A stretch of 64,000 nucleotides of DNA from CAYVAP01 sp964343195 (GCA_964343195.1 CAYFIR010000004.1:1-64000); one strand, 5' to 3'; positions 34,711-45,700 are shown, counted from the first letter of the stretch. Notes: generated by a model from the sequence alone, not told the origin. Made by a program: numbers and translations.

Positions 34711-34998
34711 CTACCATATCCCAAACTCAGCCTTTAGGAGGTCGATCAACTCGGTGTAGTACTGGAGTTCATCGACCTCTGGATATGCCTTATGGTAAAA
34801 ATAGGGGCTACCAAAACGGAAGGAATTGGTTTGATCCTCTTCCTTGATCATGACCAAATAGCTAGTGCCTGCGGAATTAAGTAATTGACCATTCGTAATT
34901 CGTACAAAGTGCTCACCAGCAATGCTTTCAATTGCGAATAACAAGTCATGCCAATTAACAGTTGGCTCGTTAGGCTTTTTGGCCCCGCAAATTGATCT
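34711..34998 (-). pseudogene. Probable truncated gene fragment
   Basis: An open frame of about 95 codons has coding character: NEPTVNWHDLLFAIESIAGE near the start, PYFYHKAYPEVDELQYYTEL near the end, and a normal stop at 34711. No ATG lies upstream before an in-frame stop at 35001-34999; only TTG (34944) or ATT could serve as start. The protein would then lack its likely first part. It resembles small immunity-type or orphan proteins by composition only. It may be a decayed gene or a gene using an unusual start. Confidence 0.45.
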
Positions 34999-35586
34999 TT
35001 AATATGCTACCTCTGAAAGTGTTATGTCGCCTTCAGCGGGACCTACCTTTTTTCAAAAAAAGGTAGGCCAAAAAACTTCGGCATTTCAGGCTTCCCCGCA
35101 AGCCGCCCCGAGCGCCAAATGCCGGGCCAACGCCACCCCAGGCTTGCTTTAGACCTTTGCCCAAGTGCCACTGCGAGTATCTCCCTTTGGAGGGAGATGG
35201 ACTGTGCGACAGAGGGAGGAATCAGAAAGTTTAAAGTGCTACTTTCTCCCCTATTAAGCCGATACGAGGCGTCTTCGCGTCTCTGACGCTTGTCTTCTTC
35301 TTCAAATAGCCGCTTTCAGAAAGCATAAACGCTGATTGGCCATTTTAACTGTTAATTCGCATGATTCTCCTAAAAATAGAAAGCCTCGCACAATAGAAGC
35401 CAATTTTTTCCCCATTTCCCCCATTCTCCGTAACTTCGCCGTCCGATGCTCGAGTAGGTGGTTAGGGGGGAGATGGGTATAGGGTATGTAAGGGGAATAA
35501 AGGCATTTGCATGAGCCCCCTTTCCCTCAAACTGCGGACCTTGAGCAGCGACATAATCACGAATATCGAATTACGAATTTCCTCCG
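34999..35586. other. Gene-free repeat-rich region before valS
   Basis: About 590 bp without a convincing gene. It holds a near-perfect palindrome at 35042-35067 (CCTACCTTTTTT, one base, AAAAAAAGGTAGG), a hairpin ATCTCCC/GGGAGAT at 35079-35098 and a GCGTC-TCT-GACGC stem-loop at 35277-35289. The last is the exact complement of a module at 53999-54011. The tract before 35200 is GC-rich (proline/arginine-like if read as protein) and resembles intergenic repeat DNA rather than coding sequence. Confidence 0.6.
35554..35581. repeat. Heptamer tract before valS
   Basis: Four units: TAATCAC, GAATATC, GAATTAC, GAATTTC. The last ends 5 nt before the valS ATG. Units match those before the ABC-F gene at 1781-1836. 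Confidence 0.75.
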
Positions 35587-38211
35587 ATGTCCATCGCTAC
35601 CAAATACAACCCCCTCGAAATAGAAGACAAGTGGTACCAGGCCTGGCTTGACGCCAAGGTGTTCCACTCCGAGCCAGATGAGCGGGAGCCGTACACCATC
35701 AGCATACCGCCGCCCAACGTAACGGGCATCCTGCACATGGGCCACGTTCTGAACAACACGATTCAGGATGTGCTGGTGCGCCGCAAGCGCATGCAGGGCT
35801 ACAACGCCTGCTGGGTTCCCGGCACCGACCACGCTTCTATCGCGACCGAGGCCAAAGTAGTGCGCATGCTGCGCGAGCAGGGCATCAAGAAATCTGACCT
35901 TTCACGGGAGGACTTCCTCAAGCACGCCTATGAGTGGAAGGACAAATATGGTGGCATCATCCTGTCTCAGCTCAAGAAGCTGGGCGCAAGCTGCGACTGG
36001 GACCGCACAGCCTTCACCATGGACGAGGAGTACTCCAAAGCCGTGGTCAAGGTCTTTTGCGATCTGTATGAGAAGGGCCTCATTTACCGCGCCATGCGCA
36101 TGGTGAACTGGGACCCCGTAGCTCAGACGACCGTTTCGGACGAGGAGGTGATTTTTAAGGAGAAAAATGGCTTTCTCTACCACGTCAAATATCCGATCGA
36201 AGGCCGTGAAGGGGAATTTGTCACCATCGCGACCACCCGCCCGGAGACCATCATCGCCGATACCGCCGTCGCCATCAATCCCGACGACGAACGTTACAAG
36301 CACCTCCACGGACTGAAGGTGATCGTTCCGCTGGTGAATCGAGCAGTGCCCATCATCCAGGACAGCTATGTCGCCACCGACTTTGGTACGGGCTGTCTGA
36401 AGGTAACCCCCGCGCACGACACCAATGACTACGAGATTGGCCAACGCCACGGGCTGGAGGTCATCGATATCCTTAATCCCGATGGCACAGTCAATGGCCT
36501 GACAGGCTGGTACGAAGGCATGGACCGCGTCGTGGCCCGCAAGCAGGCCGCCAAAGACCTCGAAGAAATGGGGCTGCTGGTCAAGAAAGAGCCTTACGCG
36601 AACTCCGTGGGCCACTCTGAGCGGACTGACGCGGTGATCGAGCCACGGCTGTCGCTTCAGTGGTTCCTCAACATGGAAGAAATCTCCAAGCCTGCCCTAA
36701 AGGCTGTGGTGGAGGGAGAGGTGAACCTGATCCCGAATTACTTTGTCAACACCTACAAGCACTGGATGGAGAATGTCCGCGACTGGTGCCTCTCGCGTCA
36801 GTTGTGGTGGGGGCATCGCATCCCGGCTTACTACATCGAGGGAACCGATCACCACGTGGTGGCACCTACGATTGAGGACGCATTGTTCAAAGCCCGGGAA
36901 CTGACCGGGGAGGAAATCTCTGCCGATCAACTGCGTCAGGACGAAGATGTGCTCGACACCTGGGCCAGCTCCTGGCTGTGGCCCATGGAGGTGTTTCAGG
37001 GTATTTCCAATCCCGGCAACAAAGACTACGAATACTACTATCCGACCAATGACCTCGTAACCGCTCCGGAGATTTTGTTCTTCTGGGTTGCCCGGATGAT
37101 CATTGCTGGATATGAATACGCGGACAAAAAGCCATTCGACAACGTGTACCTACACGGCATCGTCCGGGACGACCAACGCCGCAAGATGTCCAAGTCTCTG
37201 GGCAACTCGCCTGATCCATTGGACCTGATCAAGGACTACGGGGCGGATGGAGTTCGTGTGGGCATCCTGCTGGCTTCACCTGCTGGCAATGACCTGCTGT
37301 TTAAGAATGAGCTGGTGGAGCAGGGGCGGAACTTCGCCAACAAAATCTGGAATGCTTTCCGACTGGTGAAAGGCTGGGAGGTAAGCGATCAGGCACCCAG
37401 TGACCGCGACAAACTCGCTCTGGAGTGGATGCAACAACGCATCTATCAGGCGACGGTAGAGATCGAAGACCACTTCGGGAAATTCCGTCTGTCTGACGCC
37501 CTGATGACCAATTACAAGCTCAAGTGGGACGACTTCTGCTCCTGGTTCCTGGAGATGATCAAGCCAGACTATGGCCAGCCTATCTCAAAGGAAACGCTGG
37601 AGAAGACGCTGGACCTCTTCGAGCAGACACTGCAATTGCTGCACCCATTTATGCCATTTATCACCGAGGAGCTATGGCACGGGCTGCGTGAGCGCGGCGA
37701 GGGCGAGTTCATCTGCGTGAGCCGCTATGCTGAGCCCGGTCAGGCCGACGAGCAGCTGCTCAAGAACTTCGAACTGATCAAGGAGACAGTGACTACGGTG
37801 CGGGCCTTCCGCAGCGAGAAGGGACTTTCGCCCAAAGACCCCATCGAACTCTATATCAACAGCAGTACACCGGAAGTTTTCCAGCAGCATGAGTCGTTGC
37901 TGGTGAAGCTGCTCAATATCAGTAAAATAGAAGAAGCCAGCGAGAAACCCGATCAGGCCGGTTCGCTGCGCGTCGGAAGCCACGAGCTGTACATCCCGCT
38001 GACCAATGTGGACCTCGACGCTGAGCGCGAGAAGATCGAAAAGGAGATTGAGTACACCGAGGGTTTTCTCCAAAAGGTGATGAAAAAGCTCAGCAACGAG
38101 AAATTTGTCAACAACGCACCCGAGCAGGTCGTTGCGCTGGAGAAGAAGAAGCAGGCCGACGCAGAAGCCAAGCTGGAAGTGCTGCGCAAGAGTTTGGCAG
38201 AGCTGGGATAA
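35587..38211 (+). CDS. valS: Valine--tRNA ligase
   Basis: An 874-residue class I aminoacyl-tRNA synthetase that charges tRNA-Val. The N-terminal PPPNVTGILHMGH contains the HIGH-type signature, and RRKMSKSLGNSPDP holds KMSKS. The valine-specific WVPGTDHA and the editing domain (TTRPETIIADTAV) are present, and the C-terminal coiled-coil arm (last 65 residues) is complete. Length is typical. Confidence 0.98.
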   Translation: MSIATKYNPLEIEDKWYQAWLDAKVFHSEPDEREPYTISIPPPNVTGILHMGHVLNNTIQDVLVRRKRMQGYNACWVPGTDHASIATEAKVVRMLREQGIKKSDLSREDFLKHAYEWKDKYGGIILSQLKKLGASCDWDRTAFTMDEEYSKAVVKVFCDLYEKGLIYRAMRMVNWDPVAQTTVSDEEVIFKEKNGFLYHVKYPIEGREGEFVTIATTRPETIIADTAVAINPDDERYKHLHGLKVIVPLVNRAVPIIQDSYVATDFGTGCLKVTPAHDTNDYEIGQRHGLEVIDILNPDGTVNGLTGWYEGMDRVVARKQAAKDLEEMGLLVKKEPYANSVGHSERTDAVIEPRLSLQWFLNMEEISKPALKAVVEGEVNLIPNYFVNTYKHWMENVRDWCLSRQLWWGHRIPAYYIEGTDHHVVAPTIEDALFKARELTGEEISADQLRQDEDVLDTWASSWLWPMEVFQGISNPGNKDYEYYYPTNDLVTAPEILFFWVARMIIAGYEYADKKPFDNVYLHGIVRDDQRRKMSKSLGNSPDPLDLIKDYGADGVRVGILLASPAGNDLLFKNELVEQGRNFANKIWNAFRLVKGWEVSDQAPSDRDKLALEWMQQRIYQATVEIEDHFGKFRLSDALMTNYKLKWDDFCSWFLEMIKPDYGQPISKETLEKTLDLFEQTLQLLHPFMPFITEELWHGLRERGEGEFICVSRYAEPGQADEQLLKNFELIKETVTTVRAFRSEKGLSPKDPIELYINSSTPEVFQQHESLLVKLLNISKIEEASEKPDQAGSLRVGSHELYIPLTNVDLDAEREKIEKEIEYTEGFLQKVMKKLSNEKFVNNAPEQVVALEKKKQADAEAKLEVLRKSLAELG

Positions 38212-38301
38212 AGAGTTGACTTCAAAAAGAGGACTTGCAGGGCGCTAGGCATGATGAGCCTGGTACCCTTCTTTGTATCTTGGAGGTAAATACGGTGCAT
38301 A

Positions 38302-39138
38302 ATGATCCTGTTAGCAGAAAGCGGAGCCAGCAAGACGGCATGGAGAATCGGTACACAGCAAACCATTAGCTACCGCTGGCAGGGTAGGGGACTTAATCCC
38401 AGTACACTTGAGAAAGAGGCGTGGCTACAGGAATTGGGGCAGCAGTTAAGGCTCGGGGCAGATCCGGCGAAAATCCAGGAACTCCACTTCTACGGGGCTG
38501 GGCTTGGACAGGCACAGCGGTTGAAAGAACTGCAACGATATTTTGCAGAGCTTCTCCCAAATGCCAGGCTGTTTCTTTTTGATGACCTGATGGCAGCGGT
38601 GCATGCGCAGATGATTCCGGAAGGAGTAGTTCTGATTATGGGTACAGGTTCCAATGCAGCATATTTTCGCAATGGGGAGGTCATCGCTCGGGCGGGTGGA
38701 CTGGGCTATCTGCTCGGAGATGAAGGCAGTGGAGTGGACCTGGGGAAAGAGTTGCTCCGTGGGGCCCTGATGCATGGATGGAGGACAGGTCTTCAAAACA
38801 GAATTTTGGATAAACTCGCTGGAGACCGAAGTTCCCTGATCCAGAAACTGTATCAGAGCGATCATCCCGCAGCACATTTGGCCGCTCTTGCCAGAGTGGT
38901 GTATGAATTTGTAGAAGAACCAGAGGTCGAAGAGATGGTGATCCTGCGATTCGGCAGGTTGCTGGACTCCACAGCTACTCCGCTCATGAAAGGCAAAGAG
39001 ATGCCAGTTGTTGCCGTTGGCTCAATTGCCCATTATTTCCGAACTTTATTACATAAGGCCTGTGAAATCAGGGGATTACAACTGGGAGATGTTCAGCAAT
39101 CTCCTATCAACTCCCTGGAAAGGCGTATCTGGGTATAA
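38302..39138 (+). CDS. BadF/BadG-type sugar kinase (GlcNAc kinase-like)
   Basis: A 278-residue actin-fold ATPase. Phosphate loop 1 is AESGASKTAW near the start; VLIMGTGSNAAYF and GGLGYLLGDEGSG are typical of the BadF/GlcNAc-kinase family. The length and the GTGSN block resemble bacterial N-acetylglucosamine kinases. It is probably a cytoplasmic hexosamine or sugar kinase; the substrate is not certain. It precedes the GH31 gene by about 100 nt on the same strand, and the two may form an operon. Confidence 0.75.
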   Translation: MILLAESGASKTAWRIGTQQTISYRWQGRGLNPSTLEKEAWLQELGQQLRLGADPAKIQELHFYGAGLGQAQRLKELQRYFAELLPNARLFLFDDLMAAVHAQMIPEGVVLIMGTGSNAAYFRNGEVIARAGGLGYLLGDEGSGVDLGKELLRGALMHGWRTGLQNRILDKLAGDRSSLIQKLYQSDHPAAHLAALARVVYEFVEEPEVEEMVILRFGRLLDSTATPLMKGKEMPVVAVGSIAHYFRTLLHKACEIRGLQLGDVQQSPINSLERRIWV

Positions 39139-39234
39139 TCTGGTTCCTCGGCGTGACCGAAATCGTTTTGGGAATCCGGATTATCTATTAACTTCGCTAA
39201 CCCAAAAATTTTCCCTAGCCAGAATCAACTCATC

Positions 39235-41634
39235 ATGGAAGTCGGTCGTCATAGAATGCAACATGGACAGCGCTCCCCACAATTGGTGGAGGCCTGGGAG
39301 CAGGACGGAAGTCGATTTCTTTTATACTGCCCGCAGATAATCCTGGAAGTTTCGGTGTATGATGACCAGATTATCAGATTTCGCTACTCTGTGGATGGCT
39401 TCTTCGAGGATGATTTTTCCTATGCCATATCCCAGCAGGGGAAAATGCCCGAACCGGATTGTGCTTTTGACTTGCAGGAGGTAGGAGATGAATTTCATCT
39501 TACAACCAGAAAGTTGAGGGTGCGGATCAATCGGACGCTGCATATCACCATCCTGAATGCAGATGGAGAAGTGATACTGGAAGACGAGCGCGGCTTTTAC
39601 TGGGAACCCAATATTGAGTATGGGGGGCAGCATGTGTTTTGTAGCAAGAAAATCCATGAAGGCGAGGCTTTCTATGGACTAGGAGATAAGCCCAAACGCC
39701 TCAACTTGAGAGGGTTGCGACTGGAAACCTGGGGCTCTGATACCTATGGCTTCGAAAGGAATACCGACCCGCTCTACAAAAATATTCCATTTTATCAGGG
39801 ACTGGTTGATGGCAAGGGCTATGGGGTGTTTTTTGACAATTCGTTCCGGACTCATTTTGATTTTGGGCATGAACGTGGCGACATCTGCACCTTCTGGGCT
39901 CCTGGCGGAGAGATGAATTATTATTTCATCTATGGGCCGGAATTGACTCAGGTTCTGGAGGGATACCATCAGCTTACGGGCAAACCAGAGTTGCCCCCTC
40001 TGTGGGCCCTGGGCTACCATCAGTCACGCTGGAGTTATCAGCCTGAGAACCGCGTTAAAGAAATTGCGCGTGAATTCCGGGAGAGGGAAATCCCTTGCGA
40101 TTCCATCCATATCGACATCGAGTACATGGATGGTTTCCGCTGTTTTACATGGGATGAGCATCGGTTCCCTGATCCCCGCCGATTGGCAGCAGAACTGGAA
40201 GCCGATGGTTTTCGCACCGTTGCGATCCTTGATCCCGGTATAAAGATCGACCGGAAGTATTTTGCCTATCAGGATGGAATTGAGGAAGGGCATTTCTGCC
40301 GTCGTGCAGATGGACCCCTCATGCAGGGAAGCGTGTGGCCTGGACCCTGTCACTTTCCGGATTTTACCGATCCTGAGGTGCGGGTGTGGTGGGGAAAACT
40401 TGTGAAGGATTTTCTGCTGACCTCAGGCATACATGGCATCTGGAATGACATGAATGAGCCTGCAGTACTGGAACTGGGAACTTTTCCGGAAGATACCCGA
40501 CACGATTATGACGGGCATCCCTGTAGCCACAGAAAGGCCCATAACGTCTATGGCATGCAGATGGCCCGTGCCAGCTACCACGGGATGAAAGATGCCATAT
40601 TTCCCAATCGTCCCTTTGCGCTTTCCCGTTCGGGATATGCAGGACTACAACGATATGCAGCTACCTGGACTGGGGATAATGTCTCCAGTTGGGAACACCT
40701 TTGGATGGCCAACCTTCAGTGCCAGCGGCTGAGTATCTCAGGAATTTCATTTTGTGGGTCGGATATTGGGGGATTCATCGGCAACTGTCACGGAGAATTG
40801 CTGGTAAGGTGGACCCAGCTAGGGGCTTTCCACCCATTTTTCCGAAACCATACCAGCCAGGATTACAGTTTTCAGGAGCCATGGGTATATGGGGAGCCCT
40901 ATACCAGCGCTATAAAAAAGGCGATCGAGCTCCGCTATCAGCTCCTTCCTTATATATACACTACTTTTCAGCGGCATGTAGAATATGGGACTCCCGTAAT
41001 CCTCCCCTTGGTATTCATCGATCAAAAGGATTTTCAGACTCACAACCGGATGGACGAATTTGGGGTTGGGCCCCATCTGCTAATTTGTCCGGTGCTGGGA
41101 AGGGGAGAAGATGGCCGTCGAATGTACCTGCCAGAGGGACGTTGGTACAACTACTGGACAGATGAAAAGCATGAAGGTAGGATTGAGTTTTTTGTAAATG
41201 CTCCTCTGGACGAGATTCCCATTTTTATTCGGGCGGGGGCTACCATTCCCCACTATCCTGTGATGAACCATGTAGGAGAGAAGGAAATAGAAGTGCTTGA
41301 CCTGCATCTATACTATGACAAAGGGCCTGTATCAAGTGAACTGTACGAAGATGCAGGGGACTACTACGAGCATGAGCAGGGGAATTTTCGGCTAAGAACG
41401 TTTACCCTACATGGCGAAAATGGCTCAAACACCATTCACCAACGGACCAAAGGACGCTATAATTCTGAGTATGCATCCTTCCGGTTCCATTTACATGGCT
41501 GGCCCAATCTACCAACTGAGATCACGGTTGACAGTGAGGCAGTTGAATTCGAAAAGGTGAACAGCGATAAGCCTCGGACCTTTGTTTTTGAAGTCGATAA
41601 AAACTTCGAGGAAATCATCATAAAGTGTGATTAG
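39235..41634 (+). CDS. GH31 alpha-glucosidase
   Basis: A 799-residue family 31 glycoside hydrolase. The barrel shows the nucleophile motif GIWNDMNEP with Asp405 and the acid/base region TWTGDN with Asp481. An N-terminal beta-sandwich (to about 250) contains GEAFYGLGDKP, as usual. No signal peptide is seen, so it is probably cytoplasmic and would release glucose from maltodextrin-like substrates. The start at 39235 is the first ATG consistent with this domain; an earlier frame overlaps the kinase. A secreted GH31 lies at the window end. Confidence 0.92.
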   Translation: MEVGRHRMQHGQRSPQLVEAWEQDGSRFLLYCPQIILEVSVYDDQIIRFRYSVDGFFEDDFSYAISQQGKMPEPDCAFDLQEVGDEFHLTTRKLRVRINRTLHITILNADGEVILEDERGFYWEPNIEYGGQHVFCSKKIHEGEAFYGLGDKPKRLNLRGLRLETWGSDTYGFERNTDPLYKNIPFYQGLVDGKGYGVFFDNSFRTHFDFGHERGDICTFWAPGGEMNYYFIYGPELTQVLEGYHQLTGKPELPPLWALGYHQSRWSYQPENRVKEIAREFREREIPCDSIHIDIEYMDGFRCFTWDEHRFPDPRRLAAELEADGFRTVAILDPGIKIDRKYFAYQDGIEEGHFCRRADGPLMQGSVWPGPCHFPDFTDPEVRVWWGKLVKDFLLTSGIHGIWNDMNEPAVLELGTFPEDTRHDYDGHPCSHRKAHNVYGMQMARASYHGMKDAIFPNRPFALSRSGYAGLQRYAATWTGDNVSSWEHLWMANLQCQRLSISGISFCGSDIGGFIGNCHGELLVRWTQLGAFHPFFRNHTSQDYSFQEPWVYGEPYTSAIKKAIELRYQLLPYIYTTFQRHVEYGTPVILPLVFIDQKDFQTHNRMDEFGVGPHLLICPVLGRGEDGRRMYLPEGRWYNYWTDEKHEGRIEFFVNAPLDEIPIFIRAGATIPHYPVMNHVGEKEIEVLDLHLYYDKGPVSSELYEDAGDYYEHEQGNFRLRTFTLHGENGSNTIHQRTKGRYNSEYASFRFHLHGWPNLPTEITVDSEAVEFEKVNSDKPRTFVFEVDKNFEEIIIKCD

Positions 41635-41728
41635 GGGGAAGGCGTTCGACATTTTGGTATTTCTAATTTGTTTTGAAAAGCCCTGATAGTCAGTCTGTTG
41701 ATAGCTCATTAATTGGGGATATATTTCC

Positions 41729-41834
41729 TTCCGAAACTATCAGGACTTTCGGAATGAAGTAATGAGCCAGTATAAAGCTGGGTAATTCTCTCATCAGCAG
41801 CACTTTGAACTACGAACTACGAACTAAAATTCCA
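41729..41834. repeat. Dispersed intergenic repeat, copy B, ending in heptamers
   Basis: TTCCGAAA (41729-41736) and TTTCGGAA (41747-41754) form a stem-loop; the right arm begins the shared body of about 70 bp also found at 3838 and 48837. The body ends AGCAGCACTTT and runs into heptamers GAACTAC, GAACTAC, GAACTAA, AATTCCA (41807-41834). The gap 41635-42017 holds nothing else recognisable. Confidence 0.75.
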
Positions 41835-42017
41835 GGGATACCTCTTACCCTGCACTGAGATAGCTTTGCTATTACTCCTGCGGAAAATCACCTAACTGTT
41901 TAGTTGAGAATATATATATTTGAAGTCGTATAGGTGCGGCTTCCGTTTAGGCGATTGTGGTTGCTGTTTTGTACCTTGCGCGTCTCTAATTTATGCTTCA
42001 CACATTCTCATTTGTAT

Positions 42018-42215
42018 ATGCTCAATTTGCTCTTCATTCTGTTGCAGGAAACCAGTAAACCCTGGTTGCTGGCAAGCGAGAAGATAAATTCTGTTCTGGC
42101 CATTGTGCTGCTCATCTTTGGGGCAGTGCTGGTTTATCTGGTGTTAACCGAGCGAAAGGCGGCCCGTCTGGAGAAGAAAATGACCAACCTGGAACAGGAA
42201 GTGAACAATAGTTGA
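42018..42215 (+). CDS. ccmD: CcmD-like small membrane protein
   Basis: A 65-residue protein with a membrane helix at about 22-45 (VLAIVLLIFGAVLVYLVL) followed by a charged coiled tail (ERKAARLEKKMTNLEQE). Size, topology and place just before ccmE and ccmF identify it as a CcmD-type protein, which helps release haem-loaded CcmE in cytochrome c maturation. The frame opens earlier, but the ATG at 42018 gives the usual length. Confidence 0.75.
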   Translation: MLNLLFILLQETSKPWLLASEKINSVLAIVLLIFGAVLVYLVLTERKAARLEKKMTNLEQEVNNS

Positions 42216-42263
42216 TCTCATTGGTCCTTTTCGCAGTGTTTGACTTCAATAACTTATCGATAA

Positions 42264-42644
42264 ATGAAAACCAGTCATATCATCGTGTTAATCGTCCTGG
42301 CTCTTTTTGTCGTGGGTCTGGGAATCAATTTTTCACAAAGCGCAAGTGTCTACACCGGATTTAGTGATCCGAGTGCCCGCTCCCGGCAGGTTCATATTGT
42401 GGGTACCTGGGTGGACCGAGAGCAGTCCAGCTATGACCCCCAGCGAGACCTCTTTCAGTTTGCCATGGAAGACACCCTGGGCACCGTAGAAACCGTGTTA
42501 TACTACGATCCTAAGCCTACCAATTTTGAGCAGGCAGAGAAAATCGTTGTGATCGGAGGATACGAAGACCAGGGCTTTGTGGCCGAAAAAATCGTGATGA
42601 AGTGTCCCTCCAAGTATGAGGCTACCGATATCACGGCCAATTAA
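42264..42644 (+). CDS. ccmE: Cytochrome c maturation protein CcmE, CxxxY type
   Basis: A 126-residue haem chaperone with one N-terminal membrane anchor (5-22) and a beta-barrel. The haem-attachment motif is CPSKY, Cys114 to Tyr118, where most CcmE proteins have HxxxY. A Cys-type variant is known in some bacteria and archaea. It would carry haem in the periplasm to CcmF. It lies between ccmD and ccmF, about 49 and 74 nt from them. Confidence 0.9.
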   Translation: MKTSHIIVLIVLALFVVGLGINFSQSASVYTGFSDPSARSRQVHIVGTWVDREQSSYDPQRDLFQFAMEDTLGTVETVLYYDPKPTNFEQAEKIVVIGGYEDQGFVAEKIVMKCPSKYEATDITAN

Positions 42645-42646
42645 TC

Positions 42647-42709
42647 CGTAATTCGGAAGCCGAAATTCAGTTGAATTCGCATTCCGTTTACGAATCACGA
42701 ATGACAAAT
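42647..42709. repeat. Heptamer tract before ccmF
   Basis: Nine units keep one phase: CGTAATT, CGGAAGC, CGAAATT, CAGTTGA, ATTCGCA, TTCCGTT, TACGAAT, CACGAAT, GACAAAT. The tract fills the ccmE-ccmF gap and ends 9 nt before the ccmF ATG. Confidence 0.7.
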
Positions 42710-42718
42710 TCTTAAAAT

Positions 42719-45700
42719 ATGGACTTTCTCACCGGAGGGAAACTAGGTGAACTCTTTGTCAGTCTGGCATTTGCCAGTTCCCTGGTGGCCATGGTCAGTT
42801 ATCTGCTGGCAGATCAGCGAGAAGGATTGGATAAGGCCTCTTGGGAAAAAATGGGAAAGTGGAGCTTCTTGCTTCACGTCGGCAGCGTCCTTGGGGTGGT
42901 AGCCACCCTCTTTGGCCTGATCTACACCCAGCAATACCAATACCATTACGTCTGGTCTCACTCCAGCAATGAACTTCCGGTTCATTTCATGATCTCCTGT
43001 TTCTGGGAAGGCCAGGAAGGAAGCTTTCTGCTTTGGTCACTGTGGCATAGCCTGTTGGCTTTGCTGATCGTTTTTAAGCCCAGTGTCTGGCGCAATAGCG
43101 TCATGATGATCATTTCTTCCATTGAGCTGATCCTCACTTCCATGCTCCTGGGAGTATATGTCGGAGACTCCTGGGTGACCGGAATTTTCTTGTTGCTGGC
43201 ACTTCTGCCAGGTATGTACTTTGGGTACCAGTATCTGAGTCAACGGGGACAACTTGCCTACGGGGGGAATTTCCAGCTGATGGGAAGCCTGCTATCGCTG
43301 ATGTTTATGATCGGATTGATGAGGGGGCAACTGGGGTTTGGGTTTGACTGGTTACCAGAGACCTGGAATCTGAGTGGAATCACCTTCTGGATTTACTCAT
43401 GGGCAGCACTTGGGTTCGGGATATTTTTCCTGCTTTACCTCAATCGACAGACAAAAAATGACCAAATCAATGCATGGGAACTGGCAGCAGGTGTAGCATT
43501 GGGGAGTGTCCTGCTGCTAAGCACTGGTTTCGAGCCTTCATTCTGGAAACTGGGGTCAACCCCCTTCATCGAGCTGAAGACAGTTTTTCCTGACAACGAC
43601 ATCTACCAGCAGTTTCCGGATTATGTACCTGCGAATGGAAGCGGCCTGAATCCTCTCCTGCAAAATTACTGGATGGTGATCCATCCCCCGACCCTGTTCC
43701 TGGGGTTTGCCGCTACCCTGATTCCATTTGCCTACGTGATGGCGGGGTTGATGCGAAAGGATTATGACGGCTGGATCAAGCCAGCCCTCCCCTGGGTTTC
43801 TTTCTCAGTGATGATTCTCGGAGTGGGCATCATCATGGGAGGTTACTGGGCATATGAAACGCTGAACTTTGGAGGCTACTGGAACTGGGACCCGGTAGAA
43901 AATGGTTCACTGGTCCCCTGGCTTTGTGGCGTGGCCTCACTCCACGGTCTGTTGATATACCGACGCACCAAAGGCTACCTCAAACTCACCATGCTGTTGG
44001 TGATTGGTACTTTCCTGTTGGTGTTGTATTCGACCTTCCTGACCCGTTCTGGCATTCTGGGTGAAACCTCAGTACACACCTTTACCGACCTGGGATTATC
44101 CGGTCAGTTGCTGCTTCTTCTGGGAGTTTATAGTGTGTTTGTGGTGGTGACGATGTGGACCCGCTGGAAGTATATTCCGACCCGCCACGAAGAGAGTAAG
44201 GTCTGGAGCCCGGAATTCATGCTCTTTTTGGGAATCCTGGTTGTGAGCTTCAGCGGCCTGCTGATCCTGCTCGCCACTTCGCTTCCCGTTTTCAACGCCA
44301 TATTCGGAACCAATGTCGCTACCCCGCCGCATGTACAGTTTTTCTACTACCAGTGGAATGTCTGGTTTGCCATAGGTTTTGGGGTTGTATCTGGATTGGG
44401 GCAGTTTCTCTGGTGGAAAATCAAAACCAGCAAAGGCGTTGCGGATGCCCTGTTTCGCCCCTTCCTCCTGTCGGTCATCACAGGTGTGGCTGTACTGGCG
44501 ACTGTCTGGTACGCAGACTGGGACTTCGCCTACGAATCCAAGCTGGCTGAAATCATTGACCCGGAAACCGTCGGGACCAACTGGTTCAACAAAGCCTTCG
44601 CTTACCTGCGATTTGGGATCATGACCGTCGCGGACGAAATGCTGCTGTTTAGTTCGCTGTTTGGATTCTTTGCCAATTTGGATGTGCTGGTAGCATTGGT
44701 ACGCAAGAATCGCAAGGGCCTCAAGGTGATGGGGGGGACGGTGGTACACATCGGATTTGCTCTCATGCTTTTGGGCATTCTCTTCTCCTCAGGCTATGAT
44801 CGGGTGATCTCCAAGAATCTGCGCCCACAGGATCTGGCAAATTTCCCTGAGCAGGAAAAAGTGGACAATGTTGCGTTGCCAAAAGGGCTTCCCTCTCAGA
44901 TTCAGGGCTACAACGTCACCTATCGGGGGCGCAAAGAAGCACAGGCTCCTATTTCTGACCTTCAGGTATTGGAGGAAAGCCCCCTGCGATTTAAAGCAGC
45001 CTTTCAGGATGCTACCGGAGAAAGATTTGCAGTAACACTGCCGCGGGCTCCATTTATCAAGCCCGGTACGGTAAAGTCTGCTGAGACTTCTGCCCATGGT
45101 TCCGATGAACGGGAAGACGGGTTGCCTACACCAGAGGGGGATCTTGATCTTGCTTTCCTTGAGCAGAAGATGAATGAGGACATAAAGGCATTTGGGGCAG
45201 AGCTGATCAATAACCGGACGCAGTATGGACTTGAATTTGTAGAACTTCAGGACTCTTCCAAAAGCTTTGTTCTCTGGCCTGAAGCCGAGATCAATGAAGA
45301 AATGCAAAGCATCATCGCCCATCCCAGTCGAAAAATTTACTGGAACCGTGATGTCTATGTCTTTACCTCAAGCCTTCCTGATCCTGAAAACCTCGAGCCT
45401 ACCTACCATTCTCTGACAATGGGGATCGGCGATACCGCACGTTTGGGTGAACTGAAGCTGGTCATGGCCAATCTTGGCAACTTTACCGGTGCAAAGGGAA
45501 TGGAACAGTACGATGTGGCAGCTGCGGCATTTGTGCTGGCTATACAACAGCGGGACACCTTCATGGCACGCCCGGTCTTTACCATTCAGGGGAATACCCC
45601 GGGAATGCTGAGTGACGAGATCCCTGAGTTGGGACTTGAAATGGCGCTGGTTAGCATTGATCCCGCTACCGACCAGGTGGCGTTACAGGTGCGGCAGGAA

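Noticed and set aside
34946..34975. attC-like integron core site near GTTAGGC
   Set aside because: GTTAGGC fits the core, but no matching partner core with correct spacing was found and no integrase is present.
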